A stretch of DNA of 47,665 nt from an uncultured delta proteobacterium (lineage in GTDB: Bacteria; Myxococcota_A; UBA9160; JAFDET01). The notes beneath the pieces were generated by a model. It saw only the letters and a program-made list of their open reading frames with translations, was not told the origin of the DNA and ran no database searches. Each line of letters begins with the position of its first letter. The first letter of the stretch is position 1. Location of the stretch: NCBI GenBank assembly GCA_947259215.1, contig CAMYLJ010000010.1, positions 165,967-213,631 of the forward strand, read 5' to 3'. The position numbers were made by a program, and so were the translations under genes. Below are positions 8,150-16,031 of this stretch, piece after piece.

Positions 8150-10123
8150 ATGGCCGCAGCCGACACGCGACGGGTCTGGTACAAGGCGCTCGACCCCGAC
8201 GAGCTGCCCGACGGGCGCGTGAAGTCCGTGACCCTGGGCGTGCACACCCTGTGCCTGACCCGCTTCGAGGGCCGCTACGCCGCCCTCAGCAACAGGTGCC
8301 CGCACCAGGGCGGGCCCCTGGGCGAGGGCTCCATCGAGGGCGGCTTCCTGCGCTGCCCGTGGCACGGCTGGGACTACCACCCGACCACGGGTCTGCCGCC
8401 CGAGGGCTACGGCGACTGCGTGCCGAGCTTCCCGGTCGAAGAGCGCGACGACGGCATCTACGTGGCGATCGAGGATGAGGCGCCCCACGTCGCCACCGTG
8501 ACCGACGTGATGGCCGAGACCCTCACCAACTGGGGCGTGCGCCACGTCTGGGGCATGGTGGGTCACTCGAACCTGGGCCTGGCCGACGCGTTGCGCCGCC
8601 AGGAGGCGGCCGGTCGCCTCGCGTACTACGGCATCCGCCACGAGGGCGCGGCCGCCTTCGCCTGCTCGGCCTACGGCAAGCTCACCGGCCGGCCGGCAGC
8701 CTGCCTGGCCATCGCGGGCCCCGGCGCGACCAACCTGCTGACGGGCCTGTGGGACGCCAACGTCGATCGGGCGCCGGTCGTCGCCCTGACGGGCCAGGTG
8801 CAGACCCAGGTGCTGGGCCCTGGCGCCTTCCAGGAGGTGGACCTGGCTGCGGCTTTCGGCAAGGTGGCCCAGTGGAGCCAGCCGGTGCTCCACACCAGCA
8901 AGCACGCGGAGCTGGTGAACCTGGCCTGCAAGAGCGCGATCCTGAACCGCGGCGTCTCGCACCTGATCTTCCCCGACGAGGTGCAGACGTTGCCGGCGCC
9001 CGACGGCGCGAGTGCTGGCGGGCCCGAGGGGCGGCTCGCCTCGCGCGCGATCTCGCCGCCGGCCGAGGCGCTGGAGGCCGCCGTGGAGAGGCTGACCGCC
9101 GCGAAGCGGCCGGTGATCATCGTCGGCCACGGCGCGCGCTTCGACATGCCCGCGGTGCTGGAGCTGGCGGAGTCGCTGAACGCGCCGGTGGTCACGACCT
9201 TCAAGGCCAAGGGTCTCGTCTCGGATCGGCATCCGCTCGGCTGCGGTGTGCTGGGTCGCAGCGGCACCCCCATCGCCAGCTGGTTCATGAACGAGTCGGA
9301 CGTGCTGCTGGTGCTCGGCGCGAGCTTCAGCGACCACACGGGCATCACGCCCAAGAAGCCGACGATCCAGGTCGACTTCGACGCCATGATGCTGGGCAAG
9401 TTCCACGCCGTGGACGTGCCGGTGTGGGGCGAGATCGCCGCCACCGTCGCCATCCTGAAGCAGCGCCTCGCGGGCCGCGTGCAGCCCGTGGACCAGCGGC
9501 CGGAGGTCGCGCAGCGCTGGGAGATCTGGCGGGCGGAGAAGGAGAGCCGTCGCCGCGACGACCGCGGCCGTGGCGTGAACTCCGCCTCCATCTTCGAGGC
9601 GCTCACCCGGGCGGTGCCCGAGGACGCCATCCTGCCCGTGGACGTCGGCAACAACACCTACTCCTTCGGCCGCTACTTCGAGTGCGAGCGCCACGCGGTG
9701 CTGATGTCCGGCTACCTCGGGTCGATCGGCTTCGCGCTGCCCGCGGCCCTGGGCGCCTGGGCCGCCACCCAGGAGGACGACCCGCGCTTCCGCGGCCGCA
9801 AGGTGGTCTCCATCTCGGGCGACGGCGGCTTCGGCCAGTACATGGGCGAGCTCACCACGGCGGTGAAGTACGGCATGGACATCACCCACGTGCTGCTCCG
9901 CAACGACCAGCTCGGGAAGATCACGAAGGAGCAGCGGGCCGGGGAATGGGAGGTGTGGCAGACGTCGCTGCACAACCCGAGCTTCGCCGAATACGCGCGG
10001 CTGTGCGGCGCCAGGGGCCTGCTGGTGCAGAAGCGCGACGAGCTCGACGCGGCCCTCGGCGAGGCGCTGGCCCACCCGGGACCGAGCCTGGTCGAGATCG
10101 TCTCCGACCCCGAGCTGATCTGA
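8150..10123 (+). CDS. Rieske domain fused to thiamine-diphosphate enzyme (acetolactate synthase/pyruvate oxidase type)
   Basis: Residues 1-110 are a Rieske [2Fe-2S] domain (C50-x-H52, C69-x-x-H72). Residues 115 onward are a complete three-domain ThDP enzyme of the ALS/POX family. The PYR domain holds the catalytic glutamate in IRHEGAAAF and the GPGATNL loop. The central domain includes AKRPVIIVGHGAR, and the PP domain carries the GDGGF...LLRND ThDP/Mg motif. The family decarboxylates 2-oxoacids; here the fused iron-sulfur domain could accept electrons from the hydroxyalkyl-ThDP intermediate. ATG at 8150 follows a GAGAGAGGA ribosome site. Ordinary POX or ALS enzymes lack a Rieske domain, so this fusion is unusual. 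Substrate unknown. Confidence 0.85.
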   Translation: MAAADTRRVWYKALDPDELPDGRVKSVTLGVHTLCLTRFEGRYAALSNRCPHQGGPLGEGSIEGGFLRCPWHGWDYHPTTGLPPEGYGDCVPSFPVEERDDGIYVAIEDEAPHVATVTDVMAETLTNWGVRHVWGMVGHSNLGLADALRRQEAAGRLAYYGIRHEGAAAFACSAYGKLTGRPAACLAIAGPGATNLLTGLWDANVDRAPVVALTGQVQTQVLGPGAFQEVDLAAAFGKVAQWSQPVLHTSKHAELVNLACKSAILNRGVSHLIFPDEVQTLPAPDGASAGGPEGRLASRAISPPAEALEAAVERLTAAKRPVIIVGHGARFDMPAVLELAESLNAPVVTTFKAKGLVSDRHPLGCGVLGRSGTPIASWFMNESDVLLVLGASFSDHTGITPKKPTIQVDFDAMMLGKFHAVDVPVWGEIAATVAILKQRLAGRVQPVDQRPEVAQRWEIWRAEKESRRRDDRGRGVNSASIFEALTRAVPEDAILPVDVGNNTYSFGRYFECERHAVLMSGYLGSIGFALPAALGAWAATQEDDPRFRGRKVVSISGDGGFGQYMGELTTAVKYGMDITHVLLRNDQLGKITKEQRAGEWEVWQTSLHNPSFAEYARLCGARGLLVQKRDELDAALGEALAHPGPSLVEIVSDPELI

Positions 10124-10130
10124 GGCCGGC

Positions 10131-11399
10131 CTGGAAGCCCTGCGCCTCGCCGCCGTCGCCGCCGCACTGCTGGCCTACGGACTGATCTCGCGCCGTGCGG
10201 AGCGGAGCGTGCTCACGCCACCGCTCTTCTTCGTCGCCGTCGGCTTCGCCCTGGGCGAAGGCGGGCTGGGGGTGGACCTCGGCATCATGTCCGGCGGCAT
10301 CCACCTGCTGGCCGAGCTGACCCTGGTGCTGGTGCTCTTCACCGACGCGGCCCGCATCCGGCTGGCCTGCCTGCGCCAGGAGGAGAGCCTGCCCGCCCGG
10401 CTGCTCGGAATCGGGATGCCGCTCACCGTTGCGGCGGGCGCCGCCGCGGCGATCCTGCTCTTCCCGCAGCTCGGCGTCTGGGGGGCGTTGCTGCTGGCGG
10501 CGATCCTGGCCCCGACGGACGCGGCCCTGGGGCAGGCGGTGGTCAGCAACCCGCTCGTGCCGCTGCGGATCCGCCAGAGCCTGAACGTGGAGAGCGGCCT
10601 CAACGACGGCATCGCGGTGCCCCTGGTGCTGCTCTTCGCGTTCGCCAGTGCCTCACCGGAGCAGGGAATCGACGCCGGCCGCTGGCTCGGGTTCGCGTTG
10701 CGCGCGCTGACCCTCGGCCCGCTGGTGGGTGTGGCGGTGGGCGTACTCGGTGGGCGTCTGGTGGACCGCGGTATCGAGCGGGGCTGGATCAACGAGCCCT
10801 TCGAGCGGCTCTCCGTGCTGGGCCTGGCAGCACTGGCGTTCGCAGGCGCGGAGCTCGTCGGGGGCAACGGCTTCATCGCCGCGTTCGTGGCAGGGCTCTC
10901 GCTGGGCAACTCCACGCGCGGCGTCTGCGCGCGCCTGTACGACTTCGGCGAGGCCGAGGGCCAGCTGCTCGGCCTGCTGGTCTTTGTCGCCTTCGGCGCG
11001 GTGCTGGTTCCGGCCGCGCTGATGCACGCGACGCCGGCCGCGCTGCTCTACGCCGTCGCGAGCCTCACGGTCGTGAGGATGCTGCCGGTGGCGCTGTCGC
11101 TCCTGGGCTCCGGCCTGCGGCCCGTGTCCGTCGGCTTCGTCGGCTGGTTCGGTCCGCGCGGGCTGGCGTCCATCGTGTTCGTGCTGCTGGTGGTGGAAGG
11201 CGGGCAGATCCCCGGCGCGGAGATCCTCGAGACGATCGTCGTGCTGACGGTGCTCCTGAGCACCGCCCTGCACGGCATGACCGCCTACCCGCTGGCGCGG
11301 CGCTACGGTGCCCTCGTCGGCGTACGAGGAGAAGCGCCGGAGCACGCCGAGGCCATGGAGCTGCCGGTGCGCGTCCGGCACGCAGGAGACCTGTCATGA
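10131..11399 (+). CDS. CPA1-family monovalent cation/proton antiporter
   Basis: A hydrophobic protein of about 12 membrane segments with the CPA1 hallmarks: LAPTDAALG and the ESGLNDG motif whose Asn-Asp pair binds the ion in electroneutral Na+/H+ or K+/H+ exchangers. The first membrane helix (LRLAAVAAALLAYGLISRR, then ERSVLTPPLF) is encoded before any ATG, GTG or TTG. The earliest standard start, GTG at 10209, would remove that helix. CTG at 10131 has a GAGG ribosome site five bases upstream and restores the family N-terminus, so it is proposed as the start. The gene lies seven bases after the ThDP enzyme and overlaps the next gene by ATGA. Confidence 0.85.
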   Translation: MEALRLAAVAAALLAYGLISRRAERSVLTPPLFFVAVGFALGEGGLGVDLGIMSGGIHLLAELTLVLVLFTDAARIRLACLRQEESLPARLLGIGMPLTVAAGAAAAILLFPQLGVWGALLLAAILAPTDAALGQAVVSNPLVPLRIRQSLNVESGLNDGIAVPLVLLFAFASASPEQGIDAGRWLGFALRALTLGPLVGVAVGVLGGRLVDRGIERGWINEPFERLSVLGLAALAFAGAELVGGNGFIAAFVAGLSLGNSTRGVCARLYDFGEAEGQLLGLLVFVAFGAVLVPAALMHATPAALLYAVASLTVVRMLPVALSLLGSGLRPVSVGFVGWFGPRGLASIVFVLLVVEGGQIPGAEILETIVVLTVLLSTALHGMTAYPLARRYGALVGVRGEAPEHAEAMELPVRVRHAGDLS

Positions 11400-12160
11400 T
11401 CGCCGTCTTCACCTTGCTGCTCGTCCTGGGCATGTCGATGGTCATCGTGCGCTTCGCGACCGTGGCGCTGGTCCACACCGGGCTCGGCCGCGAGACGGCA
11501 CGCTTCCAGGCGCGGTCCGCGTTCACCGGGGCGGGCTTCACCACCGGTGAGTCCGAGCAGGTGGTGGGGCACCCGGTCCGGCGTCGCATCGTCATGTGGC
11601 TGATGCTCGTCGGGAACGTCGGCATCGCCACGGCCATGGCGACCTTGCTGCTCTCCTTCATCGACATGAAGGGCACCGACGAGCCCTGGCTCGAGATGGG
11701 CCTGCTGGCGACCGGCGTGGTCCTGCTGTGGTTCCTGGCCACCAGCGCCGCGGTGGATCGCTACCTGTGCCGCATCATCAGCTGGGCCCTGAACCGCTAC
11801 ACGGACATCGACGCCCGGGACTACGCGCGTCTGCTCCACCTGCGCGAGGACTACGGGGTCTCGGAAATGCTGGTCGCGGAGCGCAACTGGCTCCAGGAGA
11901 AGAACCTGCGCGAGGCGGCGCTGGCGCGCGAGGGCATCCTGGTGCTGGGCATCGAGTGCGCGGGGGGTGGCTTCCTCGGCGCGCCGCCGGCGGACACGTG
12001 CCTCCACTCCGGCGACCGGCTGCTCGTGTACGGGCGCACCGGCTGCATCGCGGCGCTGGATCGGCGGCAGGCGGGATCTGCCGGGGACCGCGATCACGCC
12101 GAGGGCGTCGTCGACCAGGCGCGGGTCACGGCCGAGGAGCGGGCGCAGACGGGGCGCTGA
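11396..12160 (+). CDS. Membrane protein with TrkA-C (RCK_C) domain
   Basis: The first 125 residues hold about three membrane segments with an intervening SAFTGAGFTTGESE stretch that resembles a potassium-channel pore loop of TrkH/Ktr proteins. Residues from about 160 to 225 (LVAERNWLQEKNLREAALAREGILVLGIE...GDRLLVYG) form a TrkA C-terminal domain, which binds small regulatory ligands in potassium channels and antiporters. It starts by ATGA overlap with the CPA1 antiporter and probably gates or regulates ion flux with it. The last 30 residues are polar and probably disordered. It is the end of the five-gene run that starts at 5659 and converges with the thiolase. Confidence 0.75.
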   Translation: MIAVFTLLLVLGMSMVIVRFATVALVHTGLGRETARFQARSAFTGAGFTTGESEQVVGHPVRRRIVMWLMLVGNVGIATAMATLLLSFIDMKGTDEPWLEMGLLATGVVLLWFLATSAAVDRYLCRIISWALNRYTDIDARDYARLLHLREDYGVSEMLVAERNWLQEKNLREAALAREGILVLGIECAGGGFLGAPPADTCLHSGDRLLVYGRTGCIAALDRRQAGSAGDRDHAEGVVDQARVTAEERAQTGR

Positions 12161-12175
12161 ACCCGCCGGCGTCGA

Positions 12176-13477
12176 TCAGTCCATGCGCTCCAAGATGGTC
12201 GAGATGCCCATCCCGGCGCCGATGCACTGGGTGGCCAGGGCGTAGCGCGTGCCCGAGCGGCGCAGCTCCTTGGCCACGGTGGTCACGAGCCGCGCGCCGG
12301 TGGCGCCCAGCGGGTGTCCGATGGCGATGGAGCCGCCGTTCACGTTGACCTTCGCGAGCGGGATGCCGAGGTCGCGGCAGGACGGCAGCACCTGGGCCGC
12401 GAAGGCCTCGTTGAACTCCACCCGGTCGATCTGGTCGGCCGTGATGCCCGCGTGGGCCAGGGCCTTCTTGGTGGACACGATCGGGCCGATGCCCATCAGC
12501 TGCGGCTTCACGCCGCCGACGCCGATCCCCGCGATGCGGGCCAGGGGCTCGACGCCCAGCTCGCGCGCCTTGTCCTCGCTCATCACGAGGCAGGCCGAGA
12601 TGCCGTCGTTGGTGGGACAGGCGTTCCCGGCCGTGATCAGGAGCTCCTTTTCGCCGAAGGAGACCAGGCCCTTGATGGCGGGCAGGCTCGCCAGCTTCTC
12701 CAGGGTGGTGTTCGGTCGGACGCCTTCGTCGCGGTCGAAGGTCACGGTCTTGCCGTGCTCCGCCTCGACCCAGTTGCCCTGGTCGTCGAAGACGGGCTCC
12801 TCCACCTCCAGCGGCACCACCTCGTCCTTGTAGACCCCGGCCTCGTAGGCGGCGTGGGTCTTCTGGTGGCTCGTGAGGGCGAACTCGTCCAGCTCCTGGC
12901 GCGTCAGGCCGTAGGTCTCGGCCACGTTCTGGGCCGTCTGCACCATCCCCACCAGCGGCGGCGACTTCAGGATGTAGTCCGGGAACGGGACCGAGAAGTA
13001 CGCGTCGTGGTCGTGGGCCATGCTGGCCTGCACGTCGTTCAGCTGGAACAGGCGCTCGTTCAGCTTGGTGATGCGGGTCGGCGTGCCGCCCCCGCCCAGG
13101 CCGAGGGCCCGGCCCATGCGCTCGATGCCGAGGGCGATGCCCACGTCGCTGGCGCCCAGCATGACCGACATGGCCACCCGGTGCAGGGTCTCCATGCTCG
13201 AGCCGCACTGGCGGTTGGAGTTGAACGTGCAGACCTCCAAGGGCAGGCCGGCCAGCCGCGCGACCGTGCCCAGGCTCACGAACTCGCCGCGGCCCGAGAC
13301 GTTGCCCAGGCCCACGTCCTCGATCATGCGGTCGGAGACCTTGGGGTTGCGGTCCAGCAACGCCCGCAGGACCCGGGCGCCCGCCTCGTCCAGGCGCGTC
13401 GCCACCAGCTTGCCGCGGCCGCCCCGCGCGAAGGCCGAGCGAACCCCATCCACGATCACCGCATTGCGAAGCTGCAT
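12176..13477 (-). CDS. Acetyl-CoA acyltransferase (thiolase)
   Basis: Thiolases cleave 3-ketoacyl-CoA at the end of each beta-oxidation round or condense acetyl-CoA. The 433-residue protein shows the full catalytic set: nucleophile Cys91 in NSNRQCGSS, GHPLGATGAR with His388, and the second cysteine C418 in TQCIGAGMG. NEAFAAQVLP is also in place. Sequence style is closest to the degradative FadA/FadI group rather than biosynthetic PhaA. The ATG at 13477 has an AGGAAGA ribosome site; the frame is open further upstream but without a start of equal quality. No hydratase/dehydrogenase partner lies next to it. Confidence 0.92.
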   Translation of the reverse strand: MQLRNAVIVDGVRSAFARGGRGKLVATRLDEAGARVLRALLDRNPKVSDRMIEDVGLGNVSGRGEFVSLGTVARLAGLPLEVCTFNSNRQCGSSMETLHRVAMSVMLGASDVGIALGIERMGRALGLGGGGTPTRITKLNERLFQLNDVQASMAHDHDAYFSVPFPDYILKSPPLVGMVQTAQNVAETYGLTRQELDEFALTSHQKTHAAYEAGVYKDEVVPLEVEEPVFDDQGNWVEAEHGKTVTFDRDEGVRPNTTLEKLASLPAIKGLVSFGEKELLITAGNACPTNDGISACLVMSEDKARELGVEPLARIAGIGVGGVKPQLMGIGPIVSTKKALAHAGITADQIDRVEFNEAFAAQVLPSCRDLGIPLAKVNVNGGSIAIGHPLGATGARLVTTVAKELRRSGTRYALATQCIGAGMGISTILERMD

Positions 13478-13572
13478 GTCTTCCTGCTCCCTGCCGGTCT
13501 GGCGACGACGAAAGCGAAATTCTAGTGCAACGGCGGTCGGTTTTCCGGCCGCGGCCGGCGAGGGAGCCCGGC

Positions 13573-13601
13573 TTGACACCGGGGGACCGGCTCTTCAGCA
13601 T
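13573..13601 (+). promoter_or_regulatory. Possible sigma-70-type promoter for phoD-like gene
   Basis: A perfect TTGACA lies at 13573-13578; 17 bases later is CAGCAT (13596-13601), a weak -10 with three matches. Transcription would begin near 13608, just upstream of the GAGGAG ribosome site and the ATG at 13621. It supports that start over the ATG at 13600. Confidence 0.4.
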
Positions 13602-13620
13602 GGTCGACGAGGAGCCGTCG

Positions 13621-15237
13621 ATGCTGCGCGTCCGGATCGGCGAACGCCGGTCCCCCGTCGAGACCCCGCGTTTCCGCCCCCCCGGCATCTCCCGGCGCGA
13701 TTTCCTGCGCGTGCTGGCGGGTCTGGGGGCGGGCGGTGGGCTCGCCTCGGTGCTCGGCCCGGCCCAGCTGGCCTGCGTACCCGATGCGAGCCTGTTTCCC
13801 GAGGGCGTGATCTGCGGTGATCCGCAGCCCGACGGCGCCGTCATCTGGACCCGGCTGGCTCCGCCGCCCGACGCGCGACCCGTCGAGCTCGTGTGGATGG
13901 TGGCGGAAGACCCGGAGCTGCGAGGCGTGCTCCGCGGCGGCATGCTGCAGGCCCGGGCCGAGGACGGCTACAGCGTGAAGGTGGACGTGCGCGAGCTTCC
14001 GTCCGACCGCTGGTACTGGTACGCCTTCTTCGCCGGTGGCGCGCGCTCGCGGGTGGGCCGCCTGCGCACGGCGCCCGCGCCGGGCTCCCAGCCGGACCGG
14101 GTGCGCTACGGCTTCGCGAGCTGCCAGCAGCGCACCGCGAGCTTCTACAACGCCCACCGCGCCCTGGCCCGCGAAGACGTGGACTTCATGCTCCACCTGG
14201 GCGACTACATCTACGCCAGCGACTTCGGCGACCTCAGCGTCGACGACTACCGCCAGCGCTGGGCCACGTTCAAGAGCAATCCGCTGCTCCAGGAGCTGCA
14301 CGCGAAGGTGCCGCTCGTCGCCATGTGGGACGACGGGGAGTTCTACAACGGCGTCGACCGCACGGGCCCGCCGGAGCGCCTGCACAACGCGCGCACCGCC
14401 TGGTTCGAGAACATGCCGGTGCTGCGGCGCGAAGACGACCGCGTCTACCGGGGCCTGCGCTGGGGCCGGCTGGCGGACCTCTTCATGATCGACGTGCGCT
14501 CGTACCGCGATCCCGAGGTGCCGGCCAACGTGTCCGGGGCGCTCTTCGGGCTGGACGTCCAGGACTCGCGGCTGCCCGGCGGCGCCGAGATGTTCGCGCC
14601 GGGACGCACGACCCTCGGCATCGAGCAGAAGGAGTGGCTGCTGAACGAGATGGCAGGCTCGGCGGCGACCTGGCAGCTGATCGGGAACCCGTACAACATG
14701 AACCCGTGGCGGGTGCTGGACCTGGACGATCCCGCCGATCGGGCCCGGGACCCGGAGCTGCAGCGCAACGGCGGCGTCTACGTCTCCAACGAGGCCTGGG
14801 ACGACTACCAGGTCGAGCGCCGCGAGCTGCTCACGGCCTTCGCCGAGATGGAGCTGCGCGACGTGATCTTCACCAGCGGCCACACCCACTTCTACCTGGC
14901 CTCGGAGCTCCAGCCCGACTTCGACGATCCGGCGTCGCCCACGGTGGCCTTCGACTTCGTGACGGGCTCGCTGACCGCCGACCCGGACCCGCGCACCCTG
15001 GCCCCGGTGGACGTGCTGCGCACGGGCGAGCTGCTCTTCAAGTTCAACAACGCGCCCTACCTGAAGCACGTGGACCTGGTGGAGCAGGGCTACGCGCTGG
15101 TGGAGGTCACCCCGGACGAGACCCTGGTGGAGTTCCGCGGCATCGACACCTACGACATCGACGCCGAGCCGCGCACCTTCGCCCGCTTCCGGGTCGTACG
15201 CGGGAGCGGGGTGATGGAAGTCCTACCTGCCGGTTGA
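13621..15237 (+). CDS. phoD: PhoD-type alkaline phosphatase, Tat-exported
   Basis: The N-terminus holds a twin-arginine signal (SRRDFLRVLAGLGAGGG), so the enzyme folds in the cytoplasm and is exported by Tat; a cysteine after AQLA may allow lipidation. The mature part has the PhoD N-terminal domain (GVICGDPQPDGAVIWTRL) and the metallophosphatase domain: FASCQQ, HLGDYIYA, an MWDDGEFYNG aspartate segment, FMIDVRSYR, and SGHTHFYLAS. PhoD enzymes use Ca/Fe and hydrolyse phosphodiesters and monoesters under phosphate limitation. The typical MWDDHE motif reads MWDDGE here, so one ligand position differs. The ATG at 13621 was chosen for its GAGGAG ribosome site. 538 residues is normal for the family. 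Confidence 0.88.
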   Translation: MLRVRIGERRSPVETPRFRPPGISRRDFLRVLAGLGAGGGLASVLGPAQLACVPDASLFPEGVICGDPQPDGAVIWTRLAPPPDARPVELVWMVAEDPELRGVLRGGMLQARAEDGYSVKVDVRELPSDRWYWYAFFAGGARSRVGRLRTAPAPGSQPDRVRYGFASCQQRTASFYNAHRALAREDVDFMLHLGDYIYASDFGDLSVDDYRQRWATFKSNPLLQELHAKVPLVAMWDDGEFYNGVDRTGPPERLHNARTAWFENMPVLRREDDRVYRGLRWGRLADLFMIDVRSYRDPEVPANVSGALFGLDVQDSRLPGGAEMFAPGRTTLGIEQKEWLLNEMAGSAATWQLIGNPYNMNPWRVLDLDDPADRARDPELQRNGGVYVSNEAWDDYQVERRELLTAFAEMELRDVIFTSGHTHFYLASELQPDFDDPASPTVAFDFVTGSLTADPDPRTLAPVDVLRTGELLFKFNNAPYLKHVDLVEQGYALVEVTPDETLVEFRGIDTYDIDAEPRTFARFRVVRGSGVMEVLPAG

Positions 15238-15308
15238 TTGCGCCTGCCTGAGCCGGCACGGGCCTGCGGTCACTTGGGAAGCCGGGCCGTCCCGCCGATG
15301 CAGTCCGC

Positions 15309-16019
15309 GTGAATCCCACCGAGCTCACGTTCTGGCTGGACTGGTACGAGCGACTGGACGCCGCGTTGGCCCGTGCGGAGGGGGCCGTGGTCGCCTACCG
15401 CGATCCCGACGGCGAGCTGCACCACGCCGTCGACCGCGAAGCCCTGCCGATCTTCCGGGAGCTGCGCCAGCTCTTCCTCGTGGCCGGGGAGGTGGATGTC
15501 TTCTGCCCGCGGGAGCCCAGCGGCAACCAGGTCTGGCCCTCGTGCTGGCGCGATCCCGATGACGCGGCACCGCTCGTGCGGCTGGTGGAGGAGCCCGCCT
15601 ATCTCGCCCAGGACGGGGGCCTGCGGGTGCGCGACCCGGAAGCGCCGTCCGGCCTCTGTCGCCTGATCGACCTGATGGAGGCGCGCGAGTTCTGCGGCGT
15701 GATCTCGCGCCGTGTGACCGAGCGCTGCCCGGCCTGGGGCCGCATGGTGCCCGAGCTCTTCCGGGACGGCATGGAGAAGGTGGTGGCCGAGGCGCTGCCC
15801 GCCTTCGACCTGCTGCCCGACGACGCCGTCGAGCGCACGCTGGCCGATCTGGGACAGCCGCGCGAGGTGATGAGCCCGTTCCTTCCCTACGTGGAGCGCG
15901 ACCTCTCGCTGAAGCGGATCCTGCGGGACGAGGAGCTGGTGCCGGTGCAACCGGACGGCGAAGCCGACGTGGTGTCCCTGCGCGAGCTGGCCCGCAAGCG
16001 CGCCCAGGGCGCGGCCTGA
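15309..16019 (+). CDS. Hypothetical protein
   Basis: A 236-residue soluble protein with no signal peptide, membrane segment or motif I recognise. It starts MNPTELTFWLDWYERLDAAL and ends in a highly charged tail (SLRELARKRAQGAA). Three cysteines cluster in the middle part. Codon use and frame length match the neighbours, so it looks like a true gene. The GTG at 15309 is the first start that keeps the protein-like sequence, but no ribosome site precedes it. It lies 71 bases after phoD on the same strand and ends 12 bases from the convergent glnE stop. No function can be proposed. Confidence 0.6.
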   Translation: MNPTELTFWLDWYERLDAALARAEGAVVAYRDPDGELHHAVDREALPIFRELRQLFLVAGEVDVFCPREPSGNQVWPSCWRDPDDAAPLVRLVEEPAYLAQDGGLRVRDPEAPSGLCRLIDLMEAREFCGVISRRVTERCPAWGRMVPELFRDGMEKVVAEALPAFDLLPDDAVERTLADLGQPREVMSPFLPYVERDLSLKRILRDEELVPVQPDGEADVVSLRELARKRAQGAA

Positions 16020-16031
16020 TTCCGCCCGCGA

